Positions 43,432 to 54,455 of a stretch of DNA of 64,000 nucleotides are shown one piece after another. The stretch is taken from the NCBI GenBank assembly GCA_021292165.1, contig CM037878.1, forward strand, positions 293,432,971 to 293,496,970, in the 5' to 3' direction. The DNA is from Shinisaurus crocodilurus (lineage: Eukaryota; Chordata; Lepidosauria; Squamata; Shinisauridae). How positions within the stretch are numbered: position 1 is the first letter of the stretch; every line of letters begins with the position of its first letter. The notes below the pieces were generated by a model. That model was not told the origin of the DNA. It worked only from the letters and a program-made list of their open reading frames with translations, and searched no databases. The position numbers and the translations under genes are program-made.

Positions 43432-43680
43432 AGCCAGTGTGGCGTAGTGGTGAGAGTGTTGGACTGGGGACTCGGGAGATCCGGGTTCTAGTCCCCGCTC
43501 GGCCATGAAACTCACTGGGTGACTTTGGGCCAGTCACTGACTCTCAGCCTAACCTACCTCACAGGGTTGTTGTTGTGAGGGTAAAATGGAGAGGAGGAGA
43601 AGGAGGATTTTGTAAGCCGCCTTGGGTTCCTTGCAGGAAAAATGGTGGGGTATAAATATAATAAATAAATAAATAAAATT
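43432..43680 (+). mobile_element. tRNA-derived SINE (type A)
   Basis: GCCAGTGTGGCGTAGTGGTG, GGTTCTAGTCCCCGCTCGGC, CCGCCTTGGGTTCCTTGCAG, then ATAAATATAATAAATAAATA tail. Complete copy on plus. Confidence 0.93.
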
Positions 43681-43771
43681 AATAGCAGCCATGGGGCGGT
43701 GGAGGGGGCTGAGCGGCCATTGCAGTGGGTGGGAGAGGAGAGTTGAACAGCAAGTGAAAAGTGCAGGAAAT

Positions 43772-44130
43772 TGCCATCTTCCAGGATAAAAAAAAAGAAA
43801 GAAAGAAAGAAAGAAAAGAAAATTTTGGGTCGGGTTGGAAGACGCCTGTGCGTGAAGCTGTTAAGAAAGGTGGTATGAGCTCCCAAGGACAAAACGAGAT
43901 GTCGTTTTAAAGCTGTAGCTAGTTTACTTCTTCCTTTTTTTACTCATGGGCCAAATATGGACCAGGACTTCAGAGCGGGGTGGTGGTGATAGGGGGCTTT
44001 GCCCTATGCCTTCCAATTTACCTTACAACTGGATGCCTTTCTGGCAATGTAAATTCGAGCGGTGTGTGTGTGTGTGGATTATCCAGATTGGGTTAAAGTC
44101 CCCTTACTGCCCACACAAGGGTCCTGATTT
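43772..44130 (+). repeat. Left arm of a long inverted repeat
   Basis: About 360 bp complementary to 44678-45052: CGGGTTGGAAGACGCCTGTG, GCCAAATATGGACCAGGACT, CAACTGGATGCCTTTCTGGC, ACACAAGGGTCCTGATTT. Few differences. Confidence 0.93.
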
Positions 44131-44677
44131 TTTACTCCAATTTTCGGCGTGGCATATCATATATTTCTTTCAAATTTTGGTGAAATCTATTCATGTCCTT
44201 TATTCAGACTTGTCAAGCAGTGGGGTGCTTTTCATTGGTTTGGTGAAGTTCTGAGTTATTGAAGTTTTCCTTCCTCATTCAAGTGTGGCTCACGCTGGCA
44301 CAGCTTGTCTGAGCCTGGAAAGCTAAGCCGGGTCAGGCCTGGCGATTACTTGGATGGGAGAGACCCCTCCTCTAGTTTCCTGCATTGAGCCGGGGGTCGG
44401 ACTCGATGGCCTTGTAGGCTCCTTCCAACTCTGTGATCTATGAAATCTATGAAAGTATGATGGTTTGCCTTCCCCACTAAAGCTTATGGCAGCAACTGCT
44501 GGCAGAGTTACCTTGTGCGTGCTCAATTCCATTCTGAGGCTAGAACGCTGCCAGGCAACACTCCCAATATTTTCAAAGGGTTGTGTTGCAGAGGAAATCT
44601 GCTGTGTTCTATGGGCAATGCCTATTCCTTTAGTTATGGAATATGGCCTCACAAGGTCAGGCTACCGATTACTCCAT
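44131..44677. other. Spacer of the long inverted repeat
   Basis: About 550 bp holding a 5S-derived SINE (44284-44453) and otherwise unrecognised sequence. Confidence 0.7.
44284..44453 (+). mobile_element. 5S-derived SINE with CR1 tail
   Basis: GTGGCTCACGCTGGCACAGC, GGAAAGCTAAGCCGGGTCAG, GGATGGGAGAGACC, tail CTGTGATCTATGAAATC. Sits in the spacer of the inverted repeat. Confidence 0.85.
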
Positions 44678-45052
44678 AAATCAGGACCCTTGTGTGGGCA
44701 GTAAGGGGACTTTAACCCTTTAACCCAATCTGGATAATCCACACACACACACACACACCCCGCTCGAATTTACATTGCCAGAAAGGCATCCAGTTGTAAG
44801 GTAAATTGGAAGGCATAGGGCAAAGCCCCCTATCACCACCACCCCGCTCTGAAGTCCTGGTCCATATTTGGCCCATGAGTAAAAAAAAGGAAGAAGTAAA
44901 CTAGCTACATCTGTAAAGCGACATCTCGTTTTGTCCTTGCGAGCTCAGTCATACCACCTTTCTTAACAGCTTCACGCACAGGCGTCTTCCAACCCAACCC
45001 AAAATTTTCTTTTCTTTCTTTCTTTCTTTTTTTTTTTTTATCCTGGAAGACA
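44678..45052 (-). repeat. Right arm of the long inverted repeat
   Basis: Reverse complement of 43772-44130, running from AAATCAGGACCCTTGTGTGG to TTATCCTGGAAG, where it overlaps an RTE-like LINE tail. Confidence 0.93.
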
Positions 45053-45103
45053 ATCTTACTCGGTCACGAGTGATCGCCTGACTGACTGACTGACTGACTG
45101 ATA
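45042..45103 (+). mobile_element. RTE-like LINE 3' tail with (TGAC)n
   Basis: TTATCCTGGAAGACAATCTT, then CACGAGTGATCGCCTGACTG, matches the 3' end of the RTE-like element, with five or six TGAC units as tail. It abuts the right arm of the 44.7-kb inverted repeat. Confidence 0.65.
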
Positions 45104-46690
45104 CCACCTTTCTGTAAGCAGAAATGCAGCACAAGGGCCCCAATCCCTGATCTTCTTTTCCATGTGGTAGGTAAAGGAAACATGGGGATTGGAGCAGAAC
45201 GGTGTTCTGAAGGCCCCAGTCGTTGCTGTCCTTTTCTGTGCGGTAGGAAAAGGACATGCAAGGATCGTGTCTCACACTAAGTTGGGAGTATTCACAGATT
45301 ACACTGAATTACATGGGTTTACACTTCAGTTACTCTAGGTGTGCTATGAGAATCTAGCCCTGTTCAGTCGTTCGGCTCATGTGTAAGCTTTACACCCAAG
45401 GAAGGTGAAGAGTGGGAATGGGTCCACTAGCTCCCCTTCTCTCCCTGGCTCGCCGTTCTTGTTGCCCTCTCTCTACTCACGGAGGCCACTATCAGCAGAG
45501 GAAAGGTTCCTCTATCCGTGGAAATTCTCCCTGGGATTTTAGAGGCCTGATGATGCTTGACATAAGTCAAGCATGCCCAGCAGTGCATGTTGCCAGGCCG
45601 GCATTCTGACAGTGGAAGGGTAGCAGGAAACTGTCAACTGAGTCAAGACTGCTGTAATTTTGAGGGATGAGGGAGGGAGTCAGTCTGTAGGAATGAGAAG
45701 GTACCCTGGAAAAGGTTATACAGACCCGAGCTATGAACAAGCTAGATAAGGGCAGAGGCTTTAAAGCCCACCAGAGGCCAAAGGGGTCTGCTATGAGGTC
45801 TTGAGTGCCATTTTTTGGTAGAAAGGTGGGGGGTTAAATCAAATAAATAAATAAATAAATAGCTGAAGGCAGCATAAGGCTTTAAATCAAGCACCAGCAT
45901 TTTTTCTAAGTAAAACCCAGGCATCAGCAAGTTTAAAGATGGAGGCCGGACATCACTCTAGTAGAAACCATCTGTCAGCATGTTCAAAGGCACAGCTGAG
46001 GAACATGAAAAGGGAAGTGAGCTAAAAGATTGTGGTTTGTGAGCTGGCTTTGCCAAACGGTGCAAAGATGTGTCTTCCTGGTGGGCACACACGAACATAG
46101 CCAGAGTGCAATTCTCTTGGCGTGGACAGAGGTCACTGGAAGAAAGGGGCTATGAGTGATGCGAAGGGGAGGCATGGATGAATGTGAAAGGGTGGGAGCA
46201 AAAGAGTGCCGTTCATGTCTTCTTCGTTTGCTTTGTATCCCGACTTCCCCACGAGCAGCACTTCATCCTCATGACCATGTTGTGAGACAGGTTAGGCTGA
46301 GAGGCGCCCACTTTTCCCATGGCTGTGCCCAGAGCTGCTTTGCCCAGCTGAGCAGGGACCCGAAGGCAGGCTCAGCTGATTGAATGCAAAACGTGCTAGA
46401 TCCATGTGCTTTCCCAGTGCTTATTTGTGTCAAGCATACAAAGACCCCAATGTACACAAATTGCATAACGTTTCACAAATCGCGCAACTTCACACAATTT
46501 GTGCAACCGTACGCAATTTGCGCAAATTTCCTTAGTGTTTTAAAAAAAAGATGTGCAAACTGCGGCCCGTCTTAGAGACTGAAGTCCGCGGAGAACCCCC
46601 GACTTGGCTTCGCTTCCGAGCATGGAGTCGGAAGCAGGCAGGAAGTCCGTCGAGCTTGAACGAGCTGGACTTCCCAAGGTCGGCACATCC
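45104..46690. other. Unannotated intronic stretch
   Basis: 45775-45865 ends in (AAAT)n like an L2-type LINE tail (TTGAGTGCCATTTTTTGGTA). Otherwise nothing recognised. Confidence 0.4.
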
Positions 46691-46693
46691 CTA

Positions 46694-46790
46694 GGCCTAG
46701 GAAGGATCCCCGGAGAGCCACTGCCAGTGTTGATATTACTGGGCTAGATGGACCAAGGTGGGTCTGACTCGGTGACGACGCAGATTTAGT
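46694..46790 (+). mobile_element. tRNA-derived SINE (type B) 3' fragment
   Basis: GGAGAGCCACTGCCAGTGTT, TACTGGGCTAGATGGACCAA, GGGTCTGACTCGGTG. Confidence 0.7.
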
Positions 46791-47302
46791 ACATAGGTGT
46801 TGTTCCTATGTACTAAAGCTGGATCGGGTTGCTGGAGGAAATGACTGACCTTGAGGCTGAGCATTTGCACCCGGGGCTCGGCGTAGGCTCAGTTCGATAA
46901 GCTCGCCGCCTCTCACGACAGCCAGCAAACGTCTTATTCCCTCTGGCGTCTGCAGCAAGGAACCCGTCGGCTGCCCTGGCCTTGCAGCCGGGCGAGGCTG
47001 TTTATCTGGAGTTGTTTTTCCCCAGATGCTCTGCCGTCGGCGGGCTGAGCCGCACCGCCGGCTCCCGAGCCAGAGGGCTCAAAATGTGATTGAGAGGGAG
47101 GCTTATTCAATAACCTAACTGGATGAATTGTGGGGTCAGGGAGCTGATGAGCCGCGCCTGGAATTCCACCGACTCTGCAGACAGAAGCCGTGACTGTGGC
47201 ATCGGTGCTTCCGCTGGCCGATACGAGCAGCTCGAGTGGGACGTGAGGGAGGGGATCGGGGGAACAAGGCACCCAAAAGGAGGGCAGCTGGGCTCTGGGG
47301 GT
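46791..47302. other. Unannotated intronic stretch
   Basis: No gene or repeat family recognised. Confidence 0.4.
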
Positions 47303-47310
47303 GTAATAAT

Positions 47311-47459
47311 CAGGGCTTTTTTTTTCTGGTGGAACTCACCGGAACTGAGTTCCAGCACCTTTTCTTCTATTAATTGCATTACAATTTAATCGCCATCTAC
47401 TCCCGAGGAAATGTAATCCAAGAGTTCCGGTACCCTTTTCTCCAGAAAAAAAAGCACTG
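47311..47459. mobile_element. hAT MITE (family Q), copy 3, inverted
   Basis: 149 bp, the reverse complement of copies 1 and 2, with perfect 8-bp duplication GTAATAAT. Confidence 0.95.
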
Positions 47460-47791
47460 GTAATAATGCAGGGGATTTTAGTGGGGGCAGCTTCTCATGC
47501 AGGAGGGAGAGGAAACTAGACTTCCCTTCCCTGCAGCCAGGCGTGGGGGCACCCATCACGCTTTGTGCACTGTTCGCACCAGGAGGTACCGTGGAGCGAA
47601 CCCACTTCTGCCGCAAGGCAGGCAAATACCATCCCTTTCTAATCTGTCTTGCCTACTCTGCAGCTTGTCACGGTATGAATATGCCGGGAAGGTGCTAGTC
47701 CTCAGCGGCGGTGTAGTGGTAAACTTTGAAGTGCAGGAGCTCGACACGCCAAACCCCGTAGCCATGCCTCCAGGAAGAGCCCAAACGTTCA

Positions 47792-47972
47792 GGCAGCTGT
47801 GGCTCAGTGGTAGATCTCCTGCTTTGCCTTTGCAGAAGGTCCCAGGTTCAATCCCCGGCATCTCCAAGGAGGGCTGGAAAAATTCCAGCCCGAAACCCAG
47901 AGAGCCGTTGCTGCCAGTCACTGCCGACAATACCGGGTTACATGGAACCAGGGTCTCACACAGTGTATAAAG
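47792..47972 (+). mobile_element. tRNA-derived SINE (type B)
   Basis: CAGCTGTGGCTCAGTGGTAG (A-box), GGTCCCAGGTTCAATCCCCG (B-box), GGCATCTCCAAGGAGGGCTG, CTGCCAGTCACTGCCGACAA, ending CAGTGTATAAAGC. The best-preserved tRNA-like head of this type. Confidence 0.88.
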
Positions 47973-48140
47973 CACGTTTCCTATCCATATCAAGAAACCA
48001 TTCCCAGCAGTTTTCATCTCCTCCGGGAGCAGGTCTTCTGTAAAGCTAGTGGGTCTTTCTTAATTATGGCCCATTCCAGACCAAGCCACCCCAAAATCCT
48101 TTGCATGACACAGGGAACAATATATTATTGCTGGGGAAAT

Positions 48141-48142
<2 letters not shown>

Positions 48143-48175
<33 letters not shown>

Positions 48176-48580
48176 TACAGTATTTGTATACCGCTCCATA
48201 TCTAAGTGGATTCCAGAGCGGTGAACAGTAAAAAGACAAAAAAAAAAACGATAAAAGGAACAAAAACAATACACTGAAAACAAAGTAACAATTACAGTGG
48301 TGGTTGGAGAGCAGAGAAAGCTTCCCGAAACAAGGAGGTCTTCAGCAGGTGCCGAAAGCAACACAGTGCTGCAGCCTGCCTAACCTCTAGATCAGTGTTC
48401 TCCAAGCTTGGGTCCCCAGATGTTTTTGGCCTACAACTCCCAGCATGCCCCAGCCAGCTACGCTGGCTGGGGCATGCTGGGAGTTGTAGGCCAAAAACAT
48501 CTGGGGACCCAAGCTTGGAGAACACTGCTCTAGAGGCCAGGAGTTCCACTGAAGTAGAGCCGCCACACCGAGGTGCAGAT
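48143..48580 (-). mobile_element. L2-like LINE 3' end containing a family P MITE
   Basis: (ATT)n tail at 48143-48175, 3' UTR TACCGCTCCATATCTAAGTG, ORF2 remnant (LLKTSLFREAFSALQPPL on minus). Same subfamily as 18237-18605, with the MITE inserted at 48393. Confidence 0.88.
48393..48527. mobile_element. Palindromic hAT MITE (family P), copy 6
   Basis: 135-bp palindrome with CAGTGTTCTCCAAGCTTGGG end. Flanks CTCTAGAT and CTCTAGAG match 7 of 8. The related LINE at 18.4 kb shows the corresponding site without the insertion. Confidence 0.95.
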
Positions 48581-48777
48581 TAATCCATAGAGGCAAAGGG
48601 AAAGGGTGCATTTCTTAGTGGAGGGAAGCGATGGCTGAAAAGCGCCAGCAGAGATAGCAGATGTGAAAGAAATCGTGCGTGTGAAAGAGCCCAGTTACCG
48701 CCTGCGTGGCTGCTGCTGTCACTTTTGAAAGGGCTTCCAAACCAAGCCCTGGACAATAAATTAGTGACAGGCCCTGG

Positions 48778-48940
48778 ATTCATAGATTCATAGATCATAG
48801 TGTTGGAAGGAGCCTACAAGGCTATCGAGTCCAACCCCCTGCTCAATGCAGGAAACTAGAGGAGGGGTCTCCCATCCAAGTAACAACCAGGCCTGACCCT
48901 GCTTAGCTTTCCACGCTCAGACAAGCTGAGCCAGCGTAAG
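48778..48940 (-). mobile_element. 5S-derived SINE with CR1 tail
   Basis: Plus view: GATTCATAGATTCATAGATC, GGAAGGAGCCTACAAGGCTA, GGGTCTCCCATCCAAGTAAC, ACCCTGCTTAGCTTTCC, GCTCAGACAAGCTGAGCCAG. Confidence 0.9.
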
Positions 48941-48999
48941 GCTGGCCTTCTGTCGTAACAGAGGAACAAGACAGAGAGGAGGAGAATGGCAGAAGGGCA

Positions 49000-49460
49000 A
49001 TTTATTTATTTATTTATTTATTTATTATTTAATACATTTTTATACCGCCCAATAGCCGAAGCTCTCTGGGCGGTTTACAACAGTTAAAAATCATAAAATA
49101 CAATATAAAATATAAATTTTAAAAACACAGATTAAAAACAAACAGCAGAGCTAGCAGCAGCGGTTACAATAACGGAATTAAAAACAATTACAAGATTAAA
49201 ATGATTAAAATGCCTGGGAGAACAGAAAGGTCTTCACCTGGCGCCGGAAAGAATACAAAGTAGGCGCCAGGCGAACCTCTTTGGGGAGCTCATTCCATAA
49301 CTGGGGTGCCACAGCAGAAAAGGCCCTCCTCCTAGTAGCCACCTGCCTCACTTCCTTTGGCAGGGGCTCTCGGAGAAGGAATTTAGGGGGTAAAGGCCAG
49401 GAAGGTAACACTGACGGAGGGGTTCTGCTCCGGCAGGAGGTCCCAGGGACTCCGAACGAC
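49000..49460 (-). mobile_element. L2-like LINE 3' end
   Basis: (ATTT)n then ATACCGCCCAATAGCCGAAG, CTCTCTGGGCGGTTTACAAC. The minus frame ends ATRRRAFSAVAPQLWNELPK, EVRLAPTLYSFRRQVKTFLF, SQAF. Same subfamily as 9708-10210. Confidence 0.88.
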
Positions 49461-51117
49461 GCGTGAAAAAGGTTGCAAGGCAGCGAGAATGGATGAGATT
49501 CTAGATTTGATGAGACACAAAGGATCACTAGAACATAGACAAGGGAAGGGGGTGTTAAGAGATTAGAGAGCAGAAAGGAAAGCAGAAGCCAGAACATTTA
49601 TAAGCTGAAAAAAGAAGCTAAAATTGAATCCAGCAGAGAAATTGGGGAGGGGGGGGGAATACCGCAGAGCAGGAAGAGGAAGAGCGAAATGTGGGTAAAT
49701 GAGCAGCAGCCAGGGATGCTGAGCAAACCGCAGAATTTAAAAGCAGAGGAAAGCGATTGACGATAAGGAGGAGGATGTGTGGGTGGAAGGACATTGCAGC
49801 CGTAGGATGGCCCTGAGCAAGTGTGTGGTGCTGATAAGAAGGAACCAGGATGCCGTCTCAGAAAAAGTGGACGTGTCGTGCTGCAAAGGCAGATAAAGAA
49901 CATGCCACACGGAAACCGCACGGGTTTGCATGGCTGCGTGTGTTGGGGCTGGGCTGGGGTCCACAAATCTCGGCTCGGCTCGGCTTATGAGCTGGCCGTT
50001 CCTTGCGGCGTTCACCACCCAGCCTCCGCCGCCGCCCAGTTCTCTGGCGTGCTCACAGGGGAGGCTTGGGTGACTGATGTGCCCTTCCCTCTTTTGTGTC
50101 GTGGTATGGAAATAGCATGAAACAGCGGAGGTCCCTCTCGCCGCCCAGAAAAGACTCGTACGGCTTCTTACCTTCTCAGAGCTGCAAGGGAACTGAGCGC
50201 TCCAGAGAGAGGACCTGTCACCTGTGCGCTGCCAAGGGGGCGCTGTCCTTGGCGGAAAGTGGACAAGCTGCTTGAGCGGATTTGTGGACTCCTCTGAATA
50301 GGCACAGACGAAATAACTATTTATAACAGCCTTTCCCCAGCCTGGCACCCTCCAGGTGTGCTGGACAACAACTCCCAGCATCCCCAGCCAGGTTGGGGGA
50401 CGGCTGTCCTAGAACTACACACTCCTCTTTCCAGGTGGTCTGAGCAGAGCTGGGCGTAGACAAACCGCCCTGCCTCCATCTCGTTCGGTTTCAGCCGGAC
50501 ACGTCTGAAGTTCCCACTAGTTGCGACCAGGGCCCTTTTTAGAATGAGTGCAATCTGGCAGGCCCTGTGATAAAACTGGTTGAATACAGTTCTGTTCGGG
50601 CATCACATAAAGATTTGGAACCAGCTCCCCAGTCCCCAATGAAATGTTTCTCTCTCGTCTTCCTGAAGGGAGGGAAAAATCTTAATTTGAATCTGAATAG
50701 AGTGGTTGAGTCACCACAGCAACATGTTTCCTAAGCCGTCTCCCTCCTCCTCCTCCTCCTCCTCCTCCCTATGGCTTTATACACCTGCATCAACACCACC
50801 CATGCTGAACGCCGATCACCTGATAACCAGGGTTTGCAAACTGTGGTTTCAAACACTGGTTAAGAGAGAAAATCTGGTGAGTGCTGATGCCGACGTAACT
50901 CCACACGTTGTTTAAAGCAAACCATGGGGAAAGCGGGGGGGGGGGATCCTTGCAGGAGATGAAAGGAGACAAGGGGAAGCAGGTAATGAGCTCTTACTGT
51001 GTTCTTGATCTCTTATCCATGGTTAGGATCTCATTTCTGCAGCAGGCCCTGGTTTTGAGTCGTTGAGCTCGGGCAGGACATAATGGACGGTCCATACTTT
51101 GGTGCTGCAAATTACGG
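49461..51117. other. Unannotated intronic stretch
   Basis: 50330-50400 (TTTCCCCAGCCTGGCACCCT, AACAACTCCCAGCATCCCCA) is a MITE remnant. (CTC)n at 50743-50769. Otherwise nothing recognised. Confidence 0.4.
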
Positions 51118-52082
51118 TACCTCATGCTTACTTTTTTATTTTTATGAATGACTTGGATGAGGTGGTGCAGGGAATGCTTATCAAATTTGCAGATGACACA
51201 AAGTTGGGTGGAACAGCTAATACTCTGGAAGACAGAAACAAAATTCAAAGAGATCTCGATAGGCTGGAGCGCTGGGCCGAAAACAACAGAATGAAATTTA
51301 ACAGGGATAAATGCCAAGTGCTGCACCTAGGGAGAGGAAACCAAATGCAGAGTTACAGAATGGGGGACACTTGGCTTAACAATACTACAAGTGAGAAGGA
51401 TCTTGGAATTGTGGTAGATCACAAACTGAATATGAGCCAGCAATGCGATGTGGCTGCAAAGAAGGCAAATGTTATTTTGGGCTGCATTAATAGAAGTATA
51501 GCTTCCAAATCGCGGGAAGTGATACCTAATTCCCCTTTACTCAGCACTGGTTAGGCCTCATCTTGAGTACTGTGTCCAGTTCTGGGCACCTCACTTTAAG
51601 AAGGACATAGACAAACTGGAGAGGGTTCAGAGGAGGGCAACAAGGATGATAAAGGGGCTGGAAACAAGGCCCTATGAGGAGAGACTAAAAGAACTGGGCA
51701 TGTTTAGCCTTCAGAAGAGGAGACTGAGGGGAGATATGATCGCACTCTTCAAGTACTTGAAGGGTTGTCACACAGAGGAGGGCCAGGATCTCTTCTCGAT
51801 CATCCCAGTTTGCAGGACACGGAATAATGGGCTCAAGTTACAGGAACCCAAATTCCGCCTAAACATCAGGAAAAAACTTCCTGACTGTCAGAGCAATAAG
51901 ACAATGGAACCAACTACCTAGGGAGGTGGCGGGCTCTCCCACTCTGGAGGCATTCAAGGTGCGGCTGGACAGACATCTGTCAGGGATGCTTTGACCTGGA
52001 TTCCTGCATTGAGCAGGGGGTTGGACTCGATGGCCTTGTAGGCCCCTTCCAACTCTACTTTTCTATGATTCTATGATTCTAA
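51118..52082 (+). mobile_element. CR1 LINE, longest copy, with RT FADD motif
   Basis: Two frames together cover FIFMNDLDEVVQGMLIKFAD, DTKLGG... (FADD is the catalytic RT motif), [14 protein letters not shown], then [18 protein letters not shown] onward. A 4-bp insertion at about 51524 (GATACCTAATTCCCC against GATAATTCCCC elsewhere) shifts the frame, and a second change near 51875 breaks the C-terminus. Tail TTCTATGATTCTATGATTCT. Confidence 0.95.
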
Positions 52083-52599
52083 GTCTTGTTGGAATAGATT
52101 CAGCATGGATTCTGCAGAGGGAAGTCTTGCCTCATTAACCTTTTGGAGTTCTTTAAAAGTGTCAACATGCATGTTGTTAGGGGTTGCCTTCGTAACAATT
52201 CGCTAGGGATGCACATTCGCTTTTCACCTCACACCAACTCCCCTGTGAACCATTTGTATCCTTTTACCAAGGGGTCCAATAAAATGCCAATTCCCCCCCC
52301 CCCGCCCCATGTATGTGAAAATGTTCATGAAACACGTTCCTCCCCTCTGTTTGGGGTCAGGGCTAACCAGGACTGTTCTTGGCCTGCCCCCCATGGATGA
52401 TCTGGCTCAACAATATAGTTAGCATCACTACTGTGGGCTGGGTGAAATTGCTTTGGGGGCCAAATTCTGCCCACTGATTGGCCACCCCTGATCTAGCCAA
52501 GTCATGTCTGCCTTCCCCACATGACTGTTATCTTGGATCCTTTCAGTCGGGAAGAATTCTGGGTCCATGCATAGCAGTCATGTCTTCACAGAACATCTT
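52083..52599. other. Unannotated stretch
   Basis: 52100-52145 (GATTCAGCATGGATTCTGCA) may be another LINE scrap. 52430-52497 ends GATTGGCCACCCCTG, a MITE end. Confidence 0.4.
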
Positions 52600-53110
52600 A
52601 ATGATTACACATTGTCAGTAGTTTCTGGGCCCGATTCAAAGTGTTGGTGCTGACTTTTAAAGCCCTTAACAGCTGAGGACCAGTCTACCTGAAGAAGCAT
52701 CTTCTCCCCTGTGTTCTGGGCTGATGCTAAGATTGTCTTCGGAGGCTCTTCTCTGGGTGCCGCCATCCACAATGGTGCGACGGGTGTCTGCCAGGAAAAG
52801 GGCCTTCTCTGCAGTGGCCCCCTGCCTATGGAATGCCCTTCCCCGGGAGATCCGCCTGGCATCATCACTGTATACATTTAGATGCGAGGTTAAAACCCTC
52901 CTCTTCCAGCAGCCATTTAATCTATAATCTGTTAATGTTTTTAATGTTTAATACTGTATCACCTTGACACTTCTATTGTTGTATTTTTTGGTTCGGTTAT
53001 TTTGCTGTTCTTGTTTTGGTTTCTTATCTCTGTAAACCGCCCCGAGGACATCTACATTTGTATCCCGCACCAATTGTGCGGGATACAAATCAAACAACAA
53101 CAAAATTACA
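52600..53110 (+). mobile_element. L2-like LINE 3' end
   Basis: The frame VSARKRAFSAVAPCLWNALP, REIRLASSLYTFRCEVKTLL, FQQPFNL and stop is followed by a 3' UTR with AACCGCCCCGAGG and a short CAACAA tail. Confidence 0.8.
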
Positions 53111-54336
53111 ATATGATTGATGCATGGGAGTGAAGTCGTGCGCTGTCTGTCACAAAGACCATCTTCCACACATTCTTACAGATGCCATCTCTTCATGAAA
53201 TCCATCCCCCACCAGGCACAAGCCAGAGCTAGTTCCACAGGTGGCAGAGCATGAGCTACATTGCGCTTACACACATCCTTCCTTCCATTGCCAAGAGGGC
53301 ATCCAAGCCTCCCAGGAACATGTCCTTTTGGCTGGTGATCACCAAGCAATTAGGTCCAGACCACTGCGAAGTGGGAATTGGACAAAACCTGTTGGTCCCG
53401 TCCCCGTCCCCCCCGCCAAGCCTTGTAAATCTTTTCTAAATGCTGCATAAGATGGATGAGCCTCTAGAAGCCAGGGAGGGTACAGCACAACACTATGCAG
53501 GATCATCTAAATTCTCCCATAAGCTGCTTGGGGCCATCTGTCAGCTACAAGTTTATCCAAAGATGGGCTTAGCATAGGTCGGCTTTGTCTAGCTGCACTC
53601 CTGTGCATCAAAGTTTATTTTGCAGAGGATCAGGGAGCAGCTATCTGAGGTTGGACCATTTCTGCCCCTCGTTAATAATGTCCTGCGTACTTTGGCGTAA
53701 TTTGCCAGTAAAGGGCAGTGGTTGAGCACATGCTTTGCATACAAGACATCCAAGGTTCGGTGCCCAGCTGGGGATGAGCGAGCAAGCAAGAGTCTCCGAA
53801 CGCCACCTTGAATCTCAGCTCACCTGGTTTCCCATGTTCGATTGCGCCCTGTTTTTCCTTTCAGTTGAATGGGGGGGAACGCGCAGTTTGGACGGGGAAT
53901 GTGTGCATTTTTAAAAGAGCGCACCCAAAATGCATGCTTTCCTGCATAGGCTAAAGTGGGGAAAATGCAAGTTTAGGGGGAAATGCACATTTTTGGAAAT
54001 GTGCATTTTTTTTTAAAATCTGAATGCAAGTTTGGAGAAATGTGGGCTTTTCCCCAAAAAGGCACTGCTGAGTGCATTCAGGATTGCGGATGGGACATGT
54101 CCGCATGAATTGTGAGGATAAATGGAATTCTCCTACATCCCCATCATGGAGCAAGAGGTTGGCTCTGTTTGAAGTGTTTATTTCCAGGTTTTTCCTGCTA
54201 GAGGAGACGCACAAAGAGGGTATGACCGCAGTTCAGTCAATCTTGACGGGTTTGATACTGATGTCTCCCTCCACCGAGAAGTATTCTGCAGACCCCAGTC
54301 CCAGCCGATTGGGGAACCTGACCTCCTGGTCCCCAT
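53111..54336. other. Unannotated stretch with SINE scrap
   Basis: 53712-53772 (GGGCAGTGGTTGAGCACATG, CCAAGGTTCGGTGCCC) is a type B SINE head. 53880-54060 is a TGTGCATTTTT-rich degenerate repeat. Otherwise nothing recognised. Confidence 0.4.
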
Positions 54337-54455
54337 TCATAGAATCCTAGAAAAGTAGAGTTGGAAGGGGCCTACAAGGCCACCGAGTCCAATCCCCTGC
54401 TCAATGCAGGAATCCAGGTCAAAGCATCCCCCACAGATGGCTGTCCAGCTGCACT
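54337..54455 (-). mobile_element. CR1 LINE 3' end (3' part of the chimera)
   Basis: The reverse complement resumes CR1 at GTGCAGCTGGACAG and runs to the terminal ATTCTATGA. About 40 bp of CR1 between this piece and 55098 are replaced by the RTE-like fragment. Confidence 0.8.

Noticed and set aside
47792..47972. Functional tRNA gene
   Set aside because: A- and B-box-like motifs belong to a SINE head. No foldable acceptor stem was seen, and related copies share the SINE body.
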